64,000 nt of DNA from Ottelia alismoides (Eukaryota > Streptophyta > Magnoliopsida > Alismatales > Hydrocharitaceae): assembly GCA_037367405.1 (NCBI GenBank), contig JAZKJV010000299.1:1-64000 (forward strand). Direction: 5' to 3'. Below the pieces are notes generated by a model. The model was not told the DNA's origin. It made no database searches and saw only the letters and a list, made by a program, of their open reading frames with translations. Position numbers and translations under genes: made by a program. Positions 10,810 through 21,473 of the stretch are shown here, one piece after another (the first letter of the stretch is position 1; every line of letters begins with the position of its first letter).

Positions 10810-13800
10810 TGATTAGCCGAGAAGCATGAGGGTCTAAATATCTCACACAAGGCGGAGATAAGGTCGTTGTGGCAACCCTCGGTAAATCCCAGCTAAGTCA
10901 ACAATTAACCCACAATAACAGTCAAACAATGAGAAGCAAATGTGGAGTTAAAATTTATTATAACTCTACAATAAGTGTGTATAGTGTGCAAGTATGTGTA
11001 GAGTGTCAAACACAGGGAGCAGACAGGTAGAACAGGGCAAAATGCTCAAAGATGTGAATGTGATGATTTGCTTATAAATGCTATTTTGTGGGGTTTTAAT
11101 TTTATAAATTTTTTAGTTTATAATTTTATATTTTGGTTTTTAATTTCTGATTTTCTATTTTCTTTTTATATTTTATATTTTTTTTAAATAGAATATATAT
11201 ACAAAGTAAGAAAGAGAGGGATAAGGTATTTATAAAAATAAGCAAAAATAAGCAAAATTTAGAACATAAGATATTTTTGTGTTTTTTTATAATTTTCTAA
11301 TGTTTCTGTGATTTTTCTATAATTTTTCCTATTTTTTGGTATTTTTAAAGTCAAAAATACTGAAAACAAGGAATAAAATATAAAGCTGAAACAAAAATGG
11401 AGAAATAAAATATCAAACAGTAACAAATTCTCCAACATAATTTTAAATAAAAGATAATAAAATAAATAAAATTCTGAGACAAAGATTATATTTTTAGGAT
11501 TTTTCTAGGATTTTTAATATTTTAATGAAGATTTTTGGGTTTTTATAATTTATAGGGGTTTTCTTTTGAAATTTTTAATGATTTTTGGATAGAAGTTAAA
11601 ACACACTAAAACAAGCAAAATATATTTTTTGGGTTTTTTTCAAAAACGTCTTATAATTTTTATTTATTTTCTAATGCAAACAGTCCTGAAAATACAATTT
11701 TTTAATTATTTATAAATATGAAAATGTAATAAAAATGCAAAACAAAAATATGGCGTGAAAGAGCAAGTAAACATGAGCTTAACTTGATTTTTTAGTGATT
11801 TTTAGAAGTACATAGATGCATGAAATAAATAGAGGCAACAAAGAGAAAATACACTGCTGGTAGGGGTATAAATGCAAATATCCAGAAGTTCAGGGGCCAA
11901 CGTGCAATTTACCACAAAATTTATAACTAATAAGCTAATTTCCAGGACCAAACGCAAATACGCAAACCCGCAGGGGCACGCCTGCAAAAATCCCAACCCC
12001 CGCACGTGCTTGACATGCGCCTAGGAAGGACCTATTTGTAATTATCAAAAACTGAGGGACATACTCGCAATTTCTCCAAAAATATTACACTTAATTAAAA
12101 AGTTCCTGAACTTAAATAAAATAACAAAAGCCTCAGGGAGTCCTCTACAAAATACCCACCACCCCACATGTCACGTGAGGTGACAAGGATTGGACCTAAA
12201 TACAAATGATGAAAGTGCATGGGTCTAAATGCTAATATTACAAACTTTTTATGCTACATATGAAAGTTTAAATACTAATAATTAAATAAACAAAATGGCG
12301 AAGGTTGAAGTGCAATATACCCACGCCTAAAATCCTCGTGCACGAGGACGACACTGATGGGTTCACTTAGGCACGCAGCAGCTCTAGATCGCACGATGAT
12401 GTTTCGTGCGGACGGCGGCGATTAGATCTGCTGGAAATGATCGATGGCTGATAGCAGGTGAGATCCAACGCGAGCTGTAGCACGGGAAGAACCAGCCAGA
12501 TCGAACGGCTGAGGGCCGAGGTGGAGGAACTGGGAAGAAACTCTGGCAAGGCGTCTTTCCCCGAGCTCGTTCTCGGCCTCCAGCGCTCCTTCAAGCTCCA
12601 AAACGGTCGGGGTACGTTCCTGCGGTCCTCCTCTTGCTGTTGGGAGCTCCAAAATGCCTAGGCAACAACCGAGGTTCTCACTCAAGGGTGGCGGAGCTGG
12701 TGAGTATCCAGGAACTCCGGCGAGAACACAAAATAAGCCCCAGGCTCCCGTTAAGTTCCAGGTACCTGCAGAATAGAGTGAGAGGGTCCAGGGAAAAATG
12801 CCTGGACCTCGCAGAGGCGGAATGGAAGCGTGGCGCGACGCGAAGGGTACTCAGCCGGAGGTGCACTCCGGCGAGGTGCTCGTGAGGATGATTCGATGGG
12901 CGAAACGAAAAGGTAATTGGGGGGAAATGATCCTAAAGCTACTGCGAATAAAATACGAAAGAAATAAGGGGGAGAAGATAGCTACTTCGATGGTCAGAAC
13001 CAGAGGTTGGACCTCAACGGCAAAGGGCTTCACCGGAGGTGGTTGGAGTCGCCTCTGGGTTCGCTCGACCAGCTTGACGCTCGACGAAGGAAGCTATCAC
13101 CTTCCTTGATCGATTGGGAACGAAAGGGGGAGCTAAGCATGTGCAAGAGGGGTTCAAAATTCAAAGAGGGAAGAAGGTGTGTATTTGTATGGTTGACGAG
13201 TAGGCGAGGAAGAACGAGGCACTGAGGGTGGATCAGAGATTCGAAGCCCAAGGAATCACCTAGGCATGATTCCTCATTGTTCAAGGAAGAAAAGTCAAGA
13301 AGGAACTTGTGCAAAATAATCCAAGTTTTGTCCTTGAAAAAATCGCAAAGAAGGAGGTCAAACGCAGCTCTGACAAAGTCACATGGGGGAGGAGAACCAG
13401 TTGACCGAGGTCAACATGGACTGTCACCTGGTTGGTCCACGTGGACCAACCAGGAAAACTCCCTGGAAAATGATTAGAAAAATCAATTAAAATTAGTAAA
13501 TGAATTTATTATTTTTAGGTTCTAAAATAAAAAATATTTGTTATTTTATGAAGTATTTTATCATGATTTTTAATTATTTTTATGAGGTATAAAAATACAA
13601 GTTACCTTTTTAGGCCTATATAGGTATATATATCTATGTATTTTAATATTTTATTTTTATTTTTGTATAATTAATTTTATTATTTTTGTTTATTATTTTA
13701 TAAATTTATGAAACGTTTTTATACACTTAAATATATTTTTATTTTATTTTTTTGAAGTGTTTTGTACACTTAATAAAATATAAGTATTAATTATATAGGT

Positions 13801-14592
13801 TTATGTATTGGTATTATACCTATATATACAAGTATTTTATTTTTTGTATTTTATTTAGGATTTTATTTTGATTTTAATATACATATATATTATAAATAAT
13901 ATTTACAAAATTATAAAAATATAAAATTATAAAAATAATGAATAAAAAATAAAATGAAAATTTTAATCTGTAAAGTTATAAATAGGTCCAAAACTCAACT
14001 TTCAAATCGTAGCTCCGCCAAATGCGAAACCACATTCATTAAATAGCTTATTTAAAATTATATACAATTAAAGGTGAGTTTGAAGCATTTCGAATTTTTA
14101 TTTCGGAGGTACAGGTCTGGGAAGTTGGGATTCTGGAAACTTATTCAGATCATAACTTTTCATCTGTATATTATTTTTGTGTGAAATTAATTTTGTAATT
14201 TTCTTTATTTAATTATCTACAACTTTCATGTACAAAGTTTCTTTATTTGAGGTATAAAAAGTGGAACCAAAAATAGGTCCCAAAATGAATAAAGAATGAA
14301 GGAAATCTTTATTGTATTCTGGCCCTTATCTCCCCCTACTTTATTTTTTGTCGACCTATTCATCTAGATGCCTAGGTCTCGGGGTTTCGGGTCATAAGAT
14401 ATTTACAATATTTTATTCTTTTTATTTTTTTTCTTTATTCTATAATTTTGGCTTTAAAAACAATATTTTATACACTATTTACATGCACATGCATGGATGC
14501 TAAGATGCTGGAATTAAGGGTATTTACATGCATTTACCAGGGTTTTTGAGGCCAAAATGATAGAATAAAGATGATGAAATGTGGATTCATCA
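10810..14592 (-). repeat. 5' LTR of the gag-only Athila-like element
   Basis: A 3783-bp LTR read from 14592 (TGATGAATCCAC) to 10810 (CA), followed by the primer site. Its outer edge cuts the integrase gene of the host Athila element immediately after the codons for Gly-Ile-Asp. Flanking bases 14593-14597 (ATGCC on the plus strand) should be the 5-bp duplication, but its partner lies left of the window. AT-rich outer parts (11080-11760, 13500-14300) enclose a GC-richer centre (12320-13440) with a CAGGTA donor-like site at 12763-12768. Confidence 0.9.
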
Positions 14593-14862
14593 ATGCCCCG
14601 GGCGTCAAAGACATCACAAATGATGATAGGCTGCATCGACATCTCATCCTTGGAACCAATGGTTCCTCTCATTCGCTGGAATACTGGACACAACTTCGCA
14701 AAGGTGATGGCATCGCGAAACATAGTCGGTCAGTAAAAGCCACACTGAAGTACCTTCCATGCGGTCCTCTTCCCGGAGTGGTGTCCTCCTGCCTCCAAGC
14801 TGTGGCATAAAGAAAGGACACTCTGGTATTCCTCCTGAGGAATACACCGTCTCTAGACACAA
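14593..14862 (-). pseudogene. Integrase N-terminus of the Athila element, cut by LTR insertion
   Basis: Read across frames on the minus strand, this matches the zinc-binding start of Athila integrase: a CHSL-AGGHHSGKRTAWKVL stretch, then GFY, then CPVFQRM and the lead-in DVFDARGID. The usual second Cys of the CxxC pair is not present (CPVF). A Trp codon before PTMFRD reads TGA, and frames change within 270 bases. The gene stops at 14593, where the LTR of the inserted element begins. The catalytic DDE core must lie left of the window if it survives. Confidence 0.82.
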
Positions 14863-15487
14863 TCCGGTCCTTTAAAGAAAAGGATCGGATCCTCCCAATG
14901 GTAATGTCTAGAATCCGACTTCAGTCGGTCAATGTGGCTCTTGGGCCAATCTTCGAGAACCTTCTTGGAGACAAGATAGTTCACGATATTGGCATACCAT
15001 GGGAGTGAGTCGACAACAAAAATCGACTCGTCGGGGAAGGAGTCTCGGATTGGTGAATCCTCGGAAGCATTAAGATCTTCGAGATGAGAGAGGTGATCAG
15101 CTACTACATTCTTCTTTCCAAGTTTATCATGAATGTCCAAATCAAATTCCTGGATGAGCAAAATCCACCTAAGAAGACACGCCTTCGCTTCCTTCTTTTC
15201 CATTGAGTAACGTAGCGCTGTGTGGTCGGTGAACACAATTACCTTGGATCCGATTAAATGAGATCTGGATTTATCCAAGGCAAACACTACCGCAAGCATC
15301 TCCTTTCTATAACTATATAGTTACGCTGAGCAGTATCAAGCACCTTGCTTGCGTAGTGTATTACAAATGGGACGCCATCCCTCCTCTGTCCTAACTCGGC
15401 CCCAACAACAAAGTCTGGTGTGTCCGTCATGATCTCAAAAGGCAGAGACCAGTCTGGGTCTTCTAGGATCGGGATGTCCATGATCAT
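14853..15487 (-). pseudogene. RT connection and RNase H of the Athila element
   Basis: The segment 15487-15300 encodes the end of RT and the RNase H start (DWSLPFEIMTD, VVGAELGQRRDG, HYASKVLD). A one-base shift near 15300 moves to the next frame, which runs 15299-14853 with [34 protein letters not shown] and VADHLSHLE, the standard Athila RNase H and tether. The TDH motif and the AD of VADHLS are present. It should degrade the RNA strand during reverse transcription, but the frame break and the lost integrase leave it non-functional. Confidence 0.88.
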
Positions 15488-15499
15488 TCATTGTAATAG

Positions 15500-16707
15500 C
15501 TTAAAGGCCTCAAGACATTTGTGATCAACAATAAACTCCATGTCCTTGCCTAAAAGCTCAGTTAGTGGTCGGGCAATCTTAGAAAAATCCTTGATAAATC
15601 TCCGATAAAAGCTGACATGCCCAAGGAACGACCTCGACTGTTTAACGTCGGTTGTGGCTGGAGTCGTCTGATCACATCCACCTTGGCAGGGTCAACCTCT
15701 ATTCCTCTCTTGGAGATTACGTGCCCCGACACAATGCCCTCTATCACCATGAAGTGACTTTTTTCTCAGGAGAGCACCAGATTAACCTCACAACATCTTT
15801 TGAGGACTCGGTCAAGATTCCTAAGACAGGAATCGAAGGAATCACCGTGGACCGAGAAGTCATCCATGAAAACTTCCAGGAATTCGCCGACCATTTCGGC
15901 GAATACATCAATCATGCACCTTTGAAAAGTACCGGGAGCATTGCATAACCCAAAGGGCATGCACCTGAAAGCATAGGTACCAAAGGGGCATGTGAAAGTG
16001 GTCTTTTCCTGGTCCTCCGAAGCTATGGCTACTTGATTGTAGCTTGAGAACCAATCCAAGAAGCAGAAGAATTCTTTCCCCGCTAATCTCTCCAGGATCT
16101 GATCAATGAATGGCAGGGGGAAATGATCCTTCTTCATTGTAGCATTCAGGCGTTTGTAATACACACAGACATGCCACGACGTAGGTACTCGCATCACGAT
16201 CTTCTCTCCATCTTTATTTGTGATCGTCTGAATTCCTGACTTTTTCGGGACAACATGGATCGGGACCACCCATTTGGAGTTGGAGATGGGATAAATGAAA
16301 CCCGCATTGCACCATTTCTCTATCTCCTTCTTCACTACCTCTCGTAAATTTGGATTCAATCGACGTTGGAATTCACGAGAGGGTTTAGCTTCATTCTCCA
16401 AGTAGATATGGTGCAAACACAGAGTGGGATTTATCCCGTGGAGATCGGAGATGCTCCAGCCTATCGCCTTGCGGTTTTTCTCCAGGATCTCTCGCAAGAA
16501 AGATTCCTGCTCCTCGGTCAATCGCGAACTGATGATGACCAGATACTTCTTCTCTTGTCCTGTAGGGAAGGCATACTTTAGTGTTGTGGGTAAAGGTTTG
16601 AGCTCAGGTAATGTGTGATCATCTAGGAAGTCTGGCTCAATCGAATCTGGTTCAGTGTTGGTAGTGGCTGGATCTATCTTTGAAATAGATGCCACCAATT
16701 CATTCAG
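15500..16707 (-). pseudogene. Reverse transcriptase of the Athila element
   Basis: A continuous frame of about 310 codons (16698-15766) carries the RT fingers and palm: the GFIYPISNSKWVVPIHVVPK block, KDHFPLPFIDQ, EKTTFTCPFGTYAFR, MPFGLCNAP and the catalytic FMDD in EVFMDDFSVHG. The lineage is clearly Athila. Some usually constant residues differ: the VCIDYR block reads VCVYYK and FLDGYSGYNQ reads FLDWFSSYNQ, so a catalytic-region Asp is lost. TGA at 15766-15768 replaces the Trp before EK(C/S)HFM. The frame then continues through GIEVDPAKVDVI and shifts near 15655. Confidence 0.9.
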
Positions 16708-17436
16708 CTATGGAGTCGGATCGTCAAAGGTATCCATGGAATCAACAAAAGCCACGTCTGACTCATCATCCTCATCTTCTGATTGTCCTAAAGAGGGAAG
16801 GACTGACAGACCCAACTGGGCCTCTAAGTCATCGAAGATGTAGGGGTATGCAAATTCTGAGCTGTACTCATTTCTAAGGATCTCGCAAACTGACTCATGC
16901 ACAAGATCTTCTCCGGAGGGGAGAGACTCATCGGCGCTGGCTGGGTTCTGTCTCCATGGCCCAACAGTGTCTACATGAGTGCAGTCTGCTTTAGATGAAG
17001 AGTATTCGGTGCTGGATTCGGAATCCGGTCTCTGCCATCTGGTCTGCTTCATCTCAAGTTCCTCATCTCCACCTTGAGTTTGGAACTGGATCTTCCCAAT
17101 CTTATAATCGAACAAGGCCCCTGCTGTTCTGAGGAAGGGTCTTCCTAATATGATCTGAGAATCTCTCCAATTATGAGGGGTTTCCATATCAAGGACGGTG
17201 AAATCCACCATGTATTCCTGTACCTTGACTTTGATGACAACGTTCCTCAATTCTCCTTGGGATCTTTTGGTTGATTTATCAGTGAACTGAAGGAGGGCTC
17301 TAGATTTCCTAAGAGGTCCGAGATTAAGCCGCTCATAGAGGGCTATAGGCATTAGGTTGATGGAGGATCCATTGTCCAGGAGAGTACGTGCAAACGCAGT
17401 GTCATCAACATGACTCACCACATAATGTGCACCCAT
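16708..17436 (-). pseudogene. Aspartic protease region of the Athila element
   Basis: The frame holds the retropepsin signature LLDNGSSINLMP, with the active-site triad as D-N-G, followed by GRPFLRTAGALFDYKIG, as in Athila protease. An acidic linker of about 110 residues leads toward RT. TAG at 16708-16710 separates it from the RT frame, which is otherwise in phase; the context suits an original CAG. Protease would process the Gag-Pol polyprotein. Confidence 0.88.
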
Positions 17437-18611
17437 GTCTCTTCGTTTTCTTGGAAATGAGTTCTTTATTGCGCAAGTCGTGGCTATTGACAGAAGTGTT
17501 TCTCAACACGGCTTTTGGTCTTCCTGCTAACCCTAGTAGGTGTGCATCTCACCTTAAGGTATTTCTGAAATGCAGGTGTCATTTCCACATACTTGTCAAA
17601 GGGGATCATGACCTTGATATGTTTGTTGCAAAACTCTGCCATCTCAGGGTCATCTTTTTGAATTTTTTTAGTTTTCTTCTTTCCACCCTTAAGTGCTCGG
17701 GGGAAAGGGATTATTGACTCCAACTCAGATTCTGAAACTGAAAGATTTTCATTCAAAACTGGAACTGTGTTCTGTACAGGACTCGGACTCTGACCATGAC
17801 TAAAATAAAACTTCTGCTGCGAAGCCGGTGATGCGTTCTCCGCGACTGCTGGAACATCCTCCTTAGATAGAGGTGCGGGCTCTTCATCGGTTTCACTGAA
17901 CTCCCTACTGGTGCGATTTCCTTGCTGCTTTGAGGACTCAGAAGTCCTCTTCTTCTGCCGGTGGTGGTGATGGTGGTGATGCTGCTCCTCTGCCTCCAAG
18001 TTCTCCTCAGGTAGAGACTTGGCGGCTTCTTCCTCCGGTGCCCATGCCCAATCAGGTACGATCATGGTCCTTCCGCTCCTGAGGGACATATGATTGACAT
18101 TATCGTACGAAAGGATCTCATGTTCAGATAAAGAATTATCTGAATAGTATACCTGATCTCGTGGTCGGTTCTGGCCTTGATTCAAGCTATTCGGATTGGC
18201 CTGAACCTGAGCGAGAATTGGGGTCTTTGGCACCATCTGCTGGTCTTGGGTATGAGAAACACAATTTATATTGGTTCTCATATCTAGATAGTCATTCTGG
18301 ATTTGTTGGACCCTATCACTCAGGGTCTGGATCGCCAAGGTGAGGGACTCCAATTTGGTGGGCTGGGCGGGTTGATGCTAACTCGAGGATGAGTTCCTAT
18401 ACTGGCCCTGCTAACCATGTCGGTATTGTTGCTGCTAATGGGAAGGTGGAGGGCCCTGCTGGCCCGAGTTGAACGTGCGCTACTGCTGCTGGTGTTGCTG
18501 AGGCTGGTACCCTTGTCTGGACCGGGACTGAATAAAGTATGGTGTGGGGATGGAGCCGTTTTCCTGATAAGCTAGGGAAGGTCGGTGAGGCTGACCATTC
18601 CCTATCCCTGA
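17437..18611 (-). pseudogene. Gag C-terminal region of the Athila element
   Basis: From 18611 to 18354 a Gln/Pro-rich linker stays in one frame but is broken by TAG at 18480, 18435, 18411 and 18378, each where CAG (Gln) fits the surrounding Q-rich text. From 18353 to 17484 a long open part follows: a short coiled-coil start, acidic and His-rich runs, then KKTKKIQKDDPEMAEFC and IPFDKYVEMTP, the conserved approach to protease in Athila. The frame shifts near 17475 before the protease. Confidence 0.8.
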
Positions 18612-19649
18612 CTATCTGCCGATGGGGTCATGGTTGTACCATAGCTCGTTGATCTCGAACACCTGCGGAGGCTCATCGTATCCTGTCTCCACTTGTGGGG
18701 GTGCATGCTGATCCTGCTGAGTGTAAGTCTGCTCCTCTACCCAGCCAATCTGAGGCCCCAGTGTCTGTTCCTGTACAAGATGGACTCGGTGTACAAGTAC
18801 AGGTGGTGCAGAAGGGGCATGTAGCTTTATCTTAGCTACCCTCTCAGTAAGTTCCTCCACTTGCTTCGACAATCTCGAGAGTGCCTCAAGGTCAGTGACC
18901 CTCTTGTGAATCTGCTTGACCATGGTTAATTTGTCTACTATTATCCCCATACTAGGGATAAGGTCGTCTGTCAGATTCGTTACAGTACTCTGGGTTGTCT
19001 CGTTGGTGAAGCTCGAGGGAGACAACTGATAGGCCCTGGTGGCCTGAGATCTGCCTGTTTCCGTCATCTGCTCTAGGATCTTTCATACGACGTCTTCATT
19101 TTTGTTCAGATAGCTTCCTCTACAGGCGGCACTTACAAACCTCTGCATCTCTAGGGTCATGCGACAGAACAAGGTCCGGACTAAGATCGCTTTTGAAATG
19201 CCATGGCAGGGGCATTTCTGAATTAGGTCATTAAACCTATCCCAGGCTTCATGGAATGGTTCATTGGATCCCTGGGAGAAGCTAGCGATCTTCGTTCTCA
19301 TCTGATTTGTTCTACCAAGTGAGTAGAACTTCTTCAAGAATAAGTCCTTGAACTGCATCCAGGTTGTAGATCTCACCCCTAGGTTCTTCAACCAATGTGC
19401 AGCCTTATCTCCTAAGGCAAACGGGGTGTCCTTAAGCCTGATGTAATCTTGTCCAACCCTAGGGTGGCTAAGATTGTTGAAAACCAGCTCGAAGTCTCTG
19501 AGGAAGGAGTATGATTCTTCGTTCGCGTTTCCATTGAACTTCGGCAACAGGCTAAGGAAGTAGGGCTTCAGCTCGAATGCTTTAGGGGGGACCTCGGGTA
19601 CTAGCCAACTGTATATCTTGTTATCTGCTGGATTATAGGCGTCTACCAT
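18612..19649 (-). pseudogene. Gag core of the Athila element
   Basis: The 19649-19083 frame encodes the gag domain: FELKPYFLSLLPKFNG, EESYSFLRDFELVF, DTPFALGDKAAHWLKNL, EPFHEAWDRFNDLIQKCP, FCRMTLEMQRF. A TGA at 19083-19085 replaces the Trp of DVVW that the sister gag keeps. The same frame continues to 18612 with a coiled-coil (KQVEELTERVAKIK) and FEINELWYNHDP, and stops at another TAG. This is the better preserved of the two Athila gags. Confidence 0.9.
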
Positions 19650-20059
19650 CAGTCAGTATATTCCTTCGGCTTCAATCACTTGTCCTAGTCTAGCTGTTAG
19701 TTCTGCGTTTAACTGTTCGGCTCTAGCTAGCCGGTCTAAGACTTGAATAATGGGGTCCTCTCTGTTTTCCTCCTCGTCAGGGTTTTTCTTCAGCATTCTG
19801 TCATCTTTTCTTGGGATGAAACATGGTCTGGGTTAGAGGACAAATCAATAAAGGGATTCTTACTGAGGCGATGGTCTTCCTCGGTAAGCTCAGAGGAGAG
19901 TAAAGGGTTGGTTTGAGAGTAACCACCCTGGGTGTGAAGAATCCAGAACTCAAGAGGGTCATGAGTTCTGGGTGGTCCAAGTTGCGCTTGGGCTGGTGAA
20001 GATGAGTTTCGTGGGGGGCTCAAAGAGAGATTGGCGAACAAGGAGTCGATATACCCCAA
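19650..20059 (-). pseudogene. Gag N-terminus of the Athila element
   Basis: The likely start is the Met at 20059. About 89 codons, rich in Ser and Pro, end at a stop after TEC. In another frame from about 19800 the sequence carries a charged coiled-coil (EEENREDPIIQVL, AEQLNAELTARLGQ) that leads into the gag core after a TGA at its end. So one frame change and one stop lie here. The N-terminus itself has no recognised domain. Confidence 0.7.
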
Positions 20060-21451
20060 TCAGTCATCTTAGATTGGCAAGAAGAATCGGGAGTTCTAAG
20101 TAAAGATAGGATTTTACTCCTACCTGAAGGAAGCAATTAAATCCAAACCCTGTATTTTCACACTCAACACGGACAAGGACCTGAAATCGAGTCTGATTAG
20201 TATGGTTGATTTTAAGTGTGATTTTCAAGCAAAATAGCAAGGAGTTACGCATCCTATAAGGAAGTCGGCTCAAAGCCGGATGCGTCTTCCCTGTTTAATC
20301 TGTCGCCTAAAATACCGACGTCCTTCCTTTCTTCGCTCCTATCCCAAGTTGATGGATTCAAAGACCTGCTCCTATCTACCTACAAGCAGGCGGAGGCTGA
20401 TAAGGCCGGAACTTCATCCCAGGGGGTTACTAGCAACTTATTGTGAAGTACCGCAATTTCGCTCCTATCTACCTGTAAACAGGCGGAGGCTACTTGGTAC
20501 TAGTCAGTGAACATGAATAATTCAACTTGTGATATTTGCTAGGATCAATTGGTACGTGATATGGAAGGCGGGGATTTGGGATCTGCCTTAAGGTGTTCAC
20601 ACACACTCAAGTACCCTCACTCAGCCTGAAAACAAGGTCGGGGATTAATCTCACACAAGCAGAATTTCCGATTTTATTGATTTTTTTGGTGAATAATGTT
20701 TAGCAATCCCGGTTTTAAGTTAAGTTATCACTGATTTAGTCCAATCCACACAACACGCCTATCATCTAGTCCCAATTTCCTTTTAATTAAGTTTTGAAAA
20801 ACCAAAAGAGAGAAATCGAGAAAAGTCGATGCGCGATAAATCAATGATGCTTATGCTGAGTACAGAATACTTACAGTGATCCCTTCGCTTTATGCAGGAT
20901 GTAAAATATAATTGAAAGCTTTTATACTACATGCAAATGCAGACGACAAAATCTGCTCCTAGACAGGCAGTTCTATTAGCGAGTGAAGCACAAGTTTGAT
21001 TTGACCAGATCTACGATCTAAGTACGTCTTTTACGTGTATTGTGTGGTCCTCAATAATTACGACCATAAGCAAATCCTTGAGTGGCTCGAGGAGCCGCTA
21101 GTGCAAGCCTAGTCTAAAAGTTCAATCCACATAGCACACGAGGAGACGGTTCCACTATGTTTACACACGCGAGAACCAAAATGGAAACCACTGGAAATAA
21201 TGCAAAAAATAATGGAAAAAGTTACAAGTCCTCACAATCACTCAAAAAGTTAAAAATGCAAGCTCCTCGAAGTGCCTCAGGACTTCTCATGTTCCTCGCA
21301 CAAAAACAAATTGAGGTCAGATAAAGGACAACACAAAAATACTCAAAATTAAATGACAGAAAAAATATTCACAAGAAAATCGGGAATCAGACTATCCGGG
21401 GATGGAAAATCAAACACTCAAAAATTAACTAAGAATTAACCTAAGCTGTGC
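20060..21451 (-). other. 5' leader of the Athila element
   Basis: Untranslated sequence between primer site and gag. It includes a 31-bp repeated unit (see 20369-20491) and the GATGCGCGAT block shared with 9932. A strong donor-like GTAAGTAT (minus strand, about 20867-20874) also lies here. A spliced or structured leader is possible but cannot be shown. No gene is supported. Confidence 0.65.
20369..20491. repeat. Two copies of a 31-bp leader repeat
   Basis: GCTCCTATCTACCT begins a 31-base unit at 20369-20399. A near-identical unit lies at 20461-20491, with AGGCGGAGGCT at the end of both. A shorter third match (CGCTCCTATC) lies at 20333. Each unit can pair CTCC with GGAG to form a hairpin. Confidence 0.75.
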
Positions 21452-21470
21452 CTCCCCGGCAACGACGCCA
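21452..21470 (-). other. Primer binding site, tRNA-Asp type
   Basis: On the minus strand it reads TGGCGTCGTTGCCGGGGAG, three bases after the LTR. This differs by one base from the complement of the plant tRNA-Asp(GTC) 3' end over 18 bases. It fixes the 3' boundary of the LTR at 21474 and supports the Athila assignment. Confidence 0.92.
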
Positions 21471-21473
21471 TTT

